The notes under the pieces: model-generated
What the model was told of the DNA's origin: nothing
What the model saw: only the letters and a program-made list of their open reading frames with translations
Databases searched by the model: none
Translations under genes and position numbers: made by a program
From: PWND01 sp964601515
GTDB lineage: Bacteria > Bacteroidota > Bacteroidia > Bacteroidales > UBA7960
Length of the DNA stretch: 5,883 nucleotides
Assembly: GCA_964601515.1 (NCBI GenBank)
Contig: CAZRNU010000172.1
Location: 1-5,883, forward strand
Reading direction: 5' to 3'
Shown here: positions 1-4,905 of the stretch, piece by piece
Layout of the letters: the number at the start of each line of letters is the position of its first letter
How positions within the stretch are numbered: the stretch's first letter is position 1

Positions 1-104
1 GGTTCAAAAAAAAGATGCCAACAAAGAGAAAGAGTATTACATAGAGCTTTCCTAAAGAAAAACGGAAGACTTCCTTTATATAACTCGCATTTAGGTGAAA
101 TAAT
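1..104. other. Left edge, unassigned flank of the insertion sequence
   Basis: No gene can be assigned here. On the plus strand all three frames are open from the window edge and stop at 55 (frame 2, a Lys/Glu-rich tail ending YYIELS), 41-43 (frame 3) or 106-108 (frame 1). Frame 2 looks most like a genuine protein C-terminus, but 17 residues are too few to decide. The missing 3' part of the PAS gene found at 1309-1590 would be expected on the minus strand beyond the IS left end, and nothing here continues it. The stretch may therefore still be inside the IS, or the flank may have been rearranged. Confidence 0.3.
58..74 (-). terminator. Possible weak terminator after the IS small ORF
   Basis: On the minus strand, 31 bases after the stop of the small ORF, there is a short palindrome, GGAAG-T-CTTCC. 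As RNA it gives a 4-bp GGAA/TTCC stem with a 3-nt loop, followed by a G and five T, then CTTT. The position suits a terminator for the transposase transcript. The stem is short, so it could be chance or part of an imperfect IS end. Confidence 0.3.
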
Positions 105-332
105 TTAAGGGATAAAATTTCCATCTCTAAGTCTTGTTAGTGTTTCGTTTAATCGTTTACCATCTATAAACCCATTTCTTTTGGTTTTTTTGTGAGTTGC
201 TGCAATAACAAAGTACTGCCCTTCCTTTGTTAGTTCAAGGCTTTCATATTGTTTAAAGCACTCATTCAGTAAAATCTCTGTTTTGTTTGGGCTTTTAGCT
301 TCCCGAATTGATTTATTAGTTTTTAACATCAT
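105..332 (-). CDS. Small hypothetical protein, second ORF of the IS1595-type element
   Basis: This is a 75-residue protein of unknown function that I do not recognise. It is basic, with a Lys/Arg-rich centre (HKKTKRNG around residues 47-54) and no membrane segment, signal peptide or cysteine pair. The start is taken as the ATG at 332. It overlaps the transposase stop as ATGA, and an AAGGAG ribosome site on the minus strand ends about 7 nt upstream, inside the last transposase codons. A TTG at 338 could extend it by two residues but sits too close to that site. The overlap implies translational coupling to the transposase, so it is most simply a passenger or accessory protein of the element, perhaps regulating transposition (inference). 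A Shine-Dalgarno this strong is absent from the other genes here, which fits a foreign origin. Confidence 0.7.
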   Translation of the reverse strand: MMLKTNKSIREAKSPNKTEILLNECFKQYESLELTKEGQYFVIAATHKKTKRNGFIDGKRLNETLTRLRDGNFIP

Positions 333-1306
333 ACACAAACTCCTTTCTTGTTTTTTGGATAAACAATTGATTTAACAGCCTTTTTAGGCTTATAATGGAT
401 AAAGCATTTAGGGTCGCTAACTGCCAATTTCAAATATTCTTCAAATAAATTGCCTGAAAAGTTTCTGGAATTGAAGATATATTGAGATTGTACTAAATAA
501 AACGGAAGATACTTTTTAGAAACAGAAACATATTGCCCCTTAATTGAGCCTTTTAGTATAGCCCAAAATCCCTCTATATTATTAATATGAATCATTCCCT
601 TACTATATTGTTTACTATGGTCTATCGTAAGATGTTCAACCAAATCCTCAAACTTTTTATAGCTTTTAAACTTATCTGTTATTACAATGGCATTATCTGT
701 ATCAACATTTTGTTGTAGCATAGCCATTAAGTTACGGCTTGTAAGCTTTTCGATAACTTTTAAAACGATTTTTCCTTTTCGTTCAACTATTCCAACAATT
801 GGAACTTTATTGGTTCCCCTGCCTCGCTTTTGGCTGATATTGGTTAGGTCAGGAACATTATCAGGTGTTTTTATATTACGCTTTCTGGGTTTTCCACCAA
901 CATATGTTTCATCGACTTCGACAATATTTTGAAGAGCGTAATCACAATCATCAACCATTGCACAGCGAACACGCATAGCAGTGTACCAAGCTGTTTTATA
1001 GCTGCACCCTAAGTTTTTTTGAAGCTGCTTTGCTGCAATTCCTTTCTTAGCATTAAGAATAAGGGCAATCATCAAAAACCAATTTTTTAAAGGCTGCCTT
1101 GTATCTTGAAAGATAGTACCAACAAACACGCTAAAGTTACGTTTACAGCTTTTACAATGATGGCGTTTAGCTTCGCTTTTAATACGGTTTGTTTTAATAG
1201 AGTTGCAATAAGGGCACTTTACAGTTTTGCCCCACCTTAGTTTTTCTAAATACATCAAGCATTTAAGCTCGGTATTAAATTTTTTCTGTAATTCTAATAA
1301 GTTCAT
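329..1306 (-). CDS. IS1595-family transposase (ISXO2-like DDE domain)
   Basis: A 325-residue transposase expected to cut and move the surrounding insertion sequence. Residues 31-54 form a zinc ribbon (CPYC at 31-34, CKSC at 51-54). A helix-turn-helix follows at about 88-113 (GIAAKQLQKNLGCSYKTAW). The catalytic core starts at 128-139 with VEVDETYVGGK, giving first Asp D132. The second Asp is D211 in VITDKFKSY. The third catalytic position lies in the HINNIEGFW block (240-248, N243 or E245), followed by the family-like segment VSVSKKYLPFYL. All key blocks are present and the length suits the family, so it appears intact. The ATG at 1306 is 2 nt after the stop of the truncated PAS frame and has no strong Shine-Dalgarno, so it may use the PAS promoter or translational re-initiation. 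The C-terminus overlaps the next small ORF by 4 nt. Confidence 0.93.
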   Translation of the reverse strand: MNLLELQKKFNTELKCLMYLEKLRWGKTVKCPYCNSIKTNRIKSEAKRHHCKSCKRNFSVFVGTIFQDTRQPLKNWFLMIALILNAKKGIAAKQLQKNLGCSYKTAWYTAMRVRCAMVDDCDYALQNIVEVDETYVGGKPRKRNIKTPDNVPDLTNISQKRGRGTNKVPIVGIVERKGKIVLKVIEKLTSRNLMAMLQQNVDTDNAIVITDKFKSYKKFEDLVEHLTIDHSKQYSKGMIHINNIEGFWAILKGSIKGQYVSVSKKYLPFYLVQSQYIFNSRNFSGNLFEEYLKLAVSDPKCFIHYKPKKAVKSIVYPKNKKGVCV

Positions 1307-1308
1307 GT

Positions 1309-1590
1309 TTAAAATATTAAATTTGTGTTAGTTACAAAATTATAAATTCCATTATCGGGATATGTGCGATTTATTTTATAACCTAACAATTTATGATGGT
1401 GGTTATTTACCCACAAAAATCTATTAGTTTCTAAATCAATTATAAATACAAATGCATTAATGCTATCAAATACTTTCTCATAAAAAAGCACTTCCTCTTT
1501 TTGTTTGACAAAATTTCTCAAATCCTGAATTCTACTGATAGGGTTTTCTTCCTTAGCTTTAGGCATTTTTTTCCGAGTTAATTGTTTCAT
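1309..1590 (-). pseudogene. PAS-domain protein, 3'-truncated by the IS
   Basis: The visible product is 93 residues from the ATG at 1590. A charged N-terminal helix (about 10-37) leads into the first part of a PAS domain (about 38-71: VFDSINAFVFIIDLETNRFLW then LLGY). A PAS domain is normally about 100 residues and in such proteins is followed by an output domain, often a LuxR-type helix-turn-helix. Here the frame ends shortly after LLGY, and the last 13 or so residues look IS-derived. Start choice: a longer frame begins at 1662, but that ATG lies inside a likely promoter (1660-1689). The ATG at 1566, preceded by CGGAAAAAA, is an alternative. Probably non-functional as a sensor. The in-frame run into the IS places its stop 2 nt before the transposase start. 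The rest of the gene is not in the window. Confidence 0.7.
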
Positions 1591-1659
1591 AATATAATAT
1601 TTGCAAAAAGAATTAATGCATATTTTGAGTTTTTTTAAGACAAACAGCATTCTATCGTA

Positions 1660-1688
1660 CAAATAAATACATTTTTGTCAGATATCAA
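1660..1688 (-). promoter_or_regulatory. Probable Bacteroidota promoter for the PAS gene
   Basis: Reading the minus strand, TTG (1688-1686) is followed after 18 nt by TTTATTTG (1667-1660). This matches the Bacteroidota consensus TTTG-N19-TAnnTTTG at 7 of 8 positions of the -7 box. Transcription would start near 1653, about 60 nt upstream of the ATG at 1590. That argues against the longer reading frame from 1662. After the IS insertion this promoter may also serve the transposase. Confidence 0.45.
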
Positions 1689-1896
1689 CACATCTAAGTA
1701 AGTGCTTTTTTTTCAATGCAAATCAAAAAATATTAAATATTTTTACATATATAGTATTCATAAATACAATATACTGATTTATAACAGCTTAAAATTGTGT
1801 GCGTTATTAACAAAAAACAAATTAATAAACGAGTTGTTCACATATATCTATTGAGAATTTCAAAATCTTAAAGGAGCAATTAAGTCAATTTATTCA
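1689..1896. other. AT-rich divergent intergenic region
   Basis: There is no coding signal on either strand in this part of the 380-bp gap between the PAS fragment and the cyclase gene. It is very AT-rich. It contains an all-AT perfect inverted repeat, two 9-bp arms with a 1-nt spacer, at 1726-1744, between the two outward-facing promoters. An AAGGAG at 1871-1876 has no suitably spaced start codon. Confidence 0.5.
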
Positions 1897-1904
1897 TATT
1901 TTTG
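1897..1904 (+). promoter_or_regulatory. -7 box (TAnnTTTG) for the glutaminyl cyclase gene
   Basis: TATTTTTG is an exact match to the Bacteroidota -7 box TAnnTTTG. No clear TTTG -33 box lies about 19 nt upstream. Transcription starting near 1911 would leave a leader of about 60 nt before the ATG at 1971. The TTG that would extend the reading frame to 1902 is the end of this box, which argues against that longer start. Confidence 0.45.
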
Positions 1905-1970
1905 CTAAATATTATTGATAATCAAATTTCTGACAATAAATTATTCTTTAGATTGATAAACACAGATAAT

Positions 1971-2972
1971 ATGAGAGCTATAATAAAGAATTTTCCTGTT
2001 TCAGTATATATAATAGTGTTGTTGTTTGCTTCATGTTCAACAAGCATTAAAGACGATTCAAAACAATTAGACTCTAGCAAACCTTCATTATATATTCCTG
2101 AATTTAATGTAGATTCAGCATATTACTTTATTGAAAAACAAGTTTCATTTGGTCCACGGGTGCCAAATACAAAAGCGCATCAACTATGTGCAGAATGGAT
2201 GACTTCGGTATTATCTGATTTTTCAGACACTGTATATGTCCAAGCTACAAAAGTTAGAGCATACAATGGAACAATACTCAACATACAAAACATTATAGGT
2301 TCATTTAATCCGGAAAAAAGAAGCAGAATAATACTATGTGCTCATTGGGATTCAAGACCTTATGCTGATTACGACCCAAATCCTGCAAACCATTATACTC
2401 CTATCGATGGAGCAAATGATGGAGCCAGCGGTGTTGGTGTATTATTAGAAATTGCACGACTTTTAAGCAAACACAAAGCACCTGTAGGAATTGACATCAT
2501 CCTTTTTGATGCTGAAGATTACGGAAAGCATGAAAACTACAAAGGGCAAGCTGAAGACAGTTGGGCGTTAGGGTCTCAGTATTGGTCAAAAAACCCGCAC
2601 ATTAGTAATTATTATGCAAAATATGGAATCCTGCTTGATATGGTAGGTGCTTCAAATGCCACATTCAAAATAGAAGAGTATTCATATTACTTTGCCCCTG
2701 GAATAGTTAGAAAAGTTTGGGAAACCGCTCAAAGAATAGGCTATGGCAATTTTTTTTCAAATGACAGAGGAGGTTATATTTTAGACGACCATTATTATCT
2801 GAATACAATAAGGGGCATACCAACAATTAACATCATACATCAGGAAACACAACATGGACATGGGTTTTTCAAGCAATGGCATACCATTGATGATAATATG
2901 GATGTAATCGATAAAGAAACATTAAAAGCAGTAGGCCAAACTGTTATAACAGTTGTTTTTGAAAACAAATAA
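1971..2972 (+). CDS. Glutaminyl-peptide cyclotransferase-like lipoprotein (M28 fold)
   Basis: A 333-residue zinc enzyme that most likely cyclises N-terminal Gln of exported proteins to pyroglutamate. It has a hydrophobic signal (about 8-20) and a lipobox-like LFASC (C22), so it should be a lipoprotein facing the periplasm. Metal and active-site blocks appear in order: AHWDSR (124-129), GANDGAS (147-153, D150), LFDAED (178-183, E182 catalytic and D183 ligand), DSWALGSQYWS (196-206), LLDMVGASNATF (221-232, D223), ILDDHYY (270-276) and WHTIDDN (303-309, H304). The last five blocks resemble human glutaminyl cyclase (FDGEE, DSLYGSR, LLDLIGAPNPTF, IQDDH, WHTMDDN) more than M28 aminopeptidases, so cyclase is preferred. 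An M28 aminopeptidase is the alternative. The start is the ATG at 1971 because the TTG at 1902 lies in the promoter and only the ATG places the signal peptide at the N-terminus. It is convergent with phoH. Confidence 0.85.
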   Translation: MRAIIKNFPVSVYIIVLLFASCSTSIKDDSKQLDSSKPSLYIPEFNVDSAYYFIEKQVSFGPRVPNTKAHQLCAEWMTSVLSDFSDTVYVQATKVRAYNGTILNIQNIIGSFNPEKRSRIILCAHWDSRPYADYDPNPANHYTPIDGANDGASGVGVLLEIARLLSKHKAPVGIDIILFDAEDYGKHENYKGQAEDSWALGSQYWSKNPHISNYYAKYGILLDMVGASNATFKIEEYSYYFAPGIVRKVWETAQRIGYGNFFSNDRGGYILDDHYYLNTIRGIPTINIIHQETQHGHGFFKQWHTIDDNMDVIDKETLKAVGQTVITVVFENK

Positions 2973-2976
2973 TTAC

Positions 2977-4311
2977 TTATAAGTTATTCGCCAAATTGGC
3001 TAATTCAGACCTTTCCCCCTTTTCAAGCCTGATATGTGCATAAATTGCATTATTTTTAATTTTATCAATTAAATATGACAACCCATTGCTTTGTGCATCC
3101 AGATAGGGAGTATCTATCTGATAAACATCACCCGTGAAAATCATTTTAGTATTCTCCCCTGCCCTGGTTATAATAGTTTTTACCTCATGAGGCGTTAAAT
3201 TTTGGGCTTCATCAATTATAAAAATAATATTAGACAAGCTTCTGCCTCTAATATAAGCCAATGGAGCAACAACGATTTTTTCACTTTCAAGAGCTTCGGT
3301 AATATTTTTAAACTCCTTATCTTTTTCTCTGAATTGAGTTTGAATAAACTTCAAATTATCATATAATGGCTCCATGTAGGGACTAATTTTAGAACTTATA
3401 TCTCCCGGCAAAAAACCAATATCCCTATTAGACAAGGGTACAATAGGCCTTGCTACATAAACTTGTTCGAATGCTTTTTTCTGATCTAAAGCCCCAGCAA
3501 GTGCAAGCAAAGTTTTTCCTGTGCCGGCGATACCTTGAAGAGTGACTAATTTTACATTTGGGTTTAAGATAGCATGAAGTGCAAATACTTGCTCCGCATT
3601 TCTTGGTGTAATTCTTTGTATCGTTCTCTTCTCCACTCTTTCGATTTGTTGTGTAGCCGGATTATAAAAAGCTAACACAGAATTATTCCCATCACCTACA
3701 ATATAATAGTGATTCGCTATCGGATTATCAATCTTCAAATCAGAAGGTTCACAAAACCCATTTTGGTATATACTATTAATTACTTCGGGATTAGCATTAT
3801 TGATTTCGGTTTTGCCGGTATAAAGCTCTTCAATGTTTTTAATCTTTCCGGTTTCAAAATCTTCTGCTGGAATATCAAGAGACTTCGCCTTTAGCCTTAA
3901 ATTAATATCTTTAGAAACGAGAATAACTTTGCGATCCGGATTTTCTTTAGCTAAAAACAAAGCAGTATTGAGAATTCTATGGTCCGGTTTATCTTCCCCA
4001 AAAATCTTAATTGCATTTCCATTATTGGGTTGATTCATAACAACCTTAATTCGTCCACCATTTTTGTTTCCAACAGGAACCCAATCTTGAAGGCTATTGT
4101 TTTCGCTAGACAGATCGTCTAGTATTCTTATAAATTCTCTAGCCTCAAAATTTTTTGTATCATTTCCTTTTTTAAATTGATCCAATTCTTCCAAAACTGT
4201 TATAGGAAGGACAACATCATTATCGTCGAAACTGGCTATCGAGCTATGGTTATAAAGAATAACCGATGTATCGAGCACAAATATTTTCGTTTTTTTCTTT
4301 TCTTTTTTCAT
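2977..4311 (-). CDS. phoH: PIN-domain PhoH-family ATPase (PhoH2 type)
   Basis: A 444-residue cytoplasmic protein combining a ribonuclease-type PIN domain with a PhoH ATPase. The PIN domain (about 9-155) keeps its acidic residues: D14 in FVLDTSVIL, E41/E42 in TVLEELDQF, D110 in KPDHRIL and D135 in VSKDINL. A linker (about 175-235) leads to the PhoH domain (about 236-444). Walker A is GIAGTGKT (260-267, K266) and Walker B is IIFIIDEAQN (362-371, D367/E368). Also present are FTGDVYQID (392-400) and the C-terminal GERSELA (432-438), which probably contains the arginine finger. Mycobacterial PhoH2 is described as an RNA helicase/RNase, and a role in RNA processing or decay is inferred here. The length is normal and all motifs are intact. 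The ATG at 4311 has an A-rich leader with no Shine-Dalgarno. It is transcribed alone. Confidence 0.93.
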   Translation of the reverse strand: MKKEKKKTKIFVLDTSVILYNHSSIASFDDNDVVLPITVLEELDQFKKGNDTKNFEAREFIRILDDLSSENNSLQDWVPVGNKNGGRIKVVMNQPNNGNAIKIFGEDKPDHRILNTALFLAKENPDRKVILVSKDINLRLKAKSLDIPAEDFETGKIKNIEELYTGKTEINNANPEVINSIYQNGFCEPSDLKIDNPIANHYYIVGDGNNSVLAFYNPATQQIERVEKRTIQRITPRNAEQVFALHAILNPNVKLVTLQGIAGTGKTLLALAGALDQKKAFEQVYVARPIVPLSNRDIGFLPGDISSKISPYMEPLYDNLKFIQTQFREKDKEFKNITEALESEKIVVAPLAYIRGRSLSNIIFIIDEAQNLTPHEVKTIITRAGENTKMIFTGDVYQIDTPYLDAQSNGLSYLIDKIKNNAIYAHIRLEKGERSELANLANNL

Positions 4312-4351
4312 GGGTAAGTATTTTGTTTTTAATTTAACTTCTCTGAGCTAG

Positions 4352-4359
4352 CAAATTCA
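4352..4359 (-). promoter_or_regulatory. Possible -7 box for phoH
   Basis: The minus strand reads TGAATTTG, 7 of 8 matches to TAnnTTTG, 41 nt upstream of the phoH ATG. No good TTTG -33 box stands at the expected spacing, so this is a weak candidate. Confidence 0.25.
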
Positions 4360-4419
4360 GTTCATCCTTATTTTATGTTTAACTAATCATACTCGTTTAA
4401 ATTCATTGCACTAATAATT

Positions 4420-4438
4420 AAATCAGTATTACTGATTT
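4420..4438. repeat. 9-bp inverted repeat with 1-nt spacer
   Basis: AAATCAGTA and TACTGATTT are perfect inverted copies separated by one T. On the plus strand, T4439-T4441 extend the run to six T. It could be a dimeric regulator's operator or a small terminator hairpin for a plus-strand transcript. It lies about 110 bp upstream of phoH. Confidence 0.5.
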
Positions 4439-4451
4439 TTTCAAAGACACG

Positions 4452-4482
4452 AATTTAAAGCCTTCATATTTCGCTTTAAATT
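4452..4482. repeat. 10-bp perfect stem with 11-nt loop
   Basis: AATTTAAAGC (4452-4461) and GCTTTAAATT (4473-4482) are perfectly complementary and can be extended by a G-T pair. The hairpin is too long to expect often by chance in a region this size. It is not followed by a T-run on either strand, so it does not look like a standard terminator. Confidence 0.5.
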
Positions 4483-4694
4483 TAGTAAGATTATCAAAAG
4501 GAAATGAAAAATTGTTCCAATTCTTTTTTTACAATATGTTGATAAGATTTTTCATAATATAAAATTTGCACAAGATAATTGCGTTAAGTATTTAATCATA
4601 AGCAATAAATTATACCTGTAACTCATGTATATAGCAATTATTTTGAAGTTACAGAAAAATTAAAAAAAGTAAAAACCAAAGATGTATCATTTTT

Positions 4695-4727
4695 TTTGTA
4701 TTTTAGCACGCTGAAAATCGATCTTTT
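4695..4727 (+). promoter_or_regulatory. Possible promoter for tRNA-Ser
   Basis: TTTG at 4695-4698 is followed after 21 nt by GATCTTTT (4720-4727), a partial match to the TAnnTTTG box. Transcription would start a few bases before the tRNA 5' end at 4742. The position is right, but the -7 box match is imperfect. Confidence 0.3.
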
Positions 4728-4741
4728 CAAATGTTATTCTT

Positions 4742-4829
4742 GGAGAGGTGGCCGAGTGGTCGAAGGCGCACGCCTGGAAAGTGTGTATACCTCAAAAGGG
4801 TATCGTGGGTTCGAATCCCACTCTCTCCG
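4742..4829 (+). tRNA. tRNA-Ser (anticodon GGA)
   Basis: An 88-nt class II tRNA. The acceptor stem GGAGAGG pairs with TCTCTCC, with one G-T pair at the last position, and the discriminator is G, as expected for Ser. The anticodon loop is CTGGAAA with GGA at 4776-4778, reading UCC and UCU. The long variable arm pairs ATACC with GGTAT (about 4787-4803). The T arm is GTGGG-TTCGAAT-CCCAC. No CCA is encoded (the next bases are C, TTG), as is usual in Bacteroidota. Confidence 0.97.
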
Positions 4830-4830
4830 C

Positions 4831-4861
4831 TTGCATTTTTAAATTAATAAGTATAATTTTG
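4831..4861 (+). promoter_or_regulatory. Bacteroidota-type promoter for exbB
   Basis: TTG at 4831-4833 is followed after 20 nt by TAATTTTG (4854-4861), an exact TAnnTTTG match at nearly standard spacing. Transcription would start near 4868, giving a leader of about 38 nt. The -33 element begins one base after the mature tRNA, so the two units are packed tightly. There is no terminator hairpin between them, so some tRNA read-through into exbB is possible. Confidence 0.6.
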
Positions 4862-4905
4862 TTTTCACTAATCCTAACTAGTAATAATTTAACGACAATT
4901 TAACC

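Larger units (their letters stand above)
105..1350 (-). mobile_element. IS1595-family (ISXO2-like) insertion sequence, ends not resolved
   Basis: The element is recognised from its transposase and carries a coupled small ORF. The right end should lie between the transposase start (1306) and the point where the PAS reading frame loses its family-like sequence (about 1350-1380). One candidate end is 1350, where the minus strand begins GGAATTTATAA, and IS1595-family ends often start with GG. Only a weak match to this was found on the left (GGAAG at 64, with TAACT about 18 nt in from each end). No convincing 8-bp target duplication was seen. The left end may be at about 64, nearer the small ORF, or outside the window. 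The coordinates given are a minimum, not a measured element. Confidence 0.6.
4360..4690. other. Non-coding stretch with several inverted repeats
   Basis: No supported gene lies between phoH and tRNA-Ser. The region is AT-rich and holds a 9-bp inverted repeat with 1-nt spacer (4420-4438), a 10-bp stem with 11-nt loop (4452-4482), and a 5-bp stem followed by seven T (4510-4530). It also has two interleaved 8-bp inverted repeats (4575-4582 with 4634-4641, and 4616-4623 with 4647-4654). Their role is unknown. Some may be chance in AT-rich DNA. Confidence 0.45.

Noticed and set aside
57..510. Shared 11-mer AAAACGGAAGA near 59 and near 500 as a possible direct repeat
   Set aside because: The copy near 500 lies within transposase coding sequence and the similarity does not extend. 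Probably chance.
687..932. Plus-strand open frame of 81 codons
   Set aside because: Antisense to the catalytic core of the transposase, with no ribosome site. It is a shadow frame.
1591..1662. Longer start of the PAS fragment at the ATG at 1662
   Set aside because: It lies inside the probable promoter, and the added residues do not resemble PAS-family N-termini.
1902..1970. N-terminal extension of the cyclase reading frame from a TTG at 1902
   Set aside because: The TTG is the end of a TAnnTTTG promoter box, and the extension would bury the lipoprotein signal peptide. The ATG at 1971 is preferred.
3709..4033. Two overlapping plus-strand open frames
   Set aside because: Both are antisense to the well-supported PIN-PhoH gene and have no family signal.
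4312..4741. CRISPR array or tandem repeats in the long non-coding gap
   Set aside because: Only inverted repeats are present. There are no regularly spaced direct repeats.
4742..4829. tRNA-Ser as an attachment site for an integrated element
   Set aside because: No integrase and no duplicated tRNA 3' segment were seen in the window.
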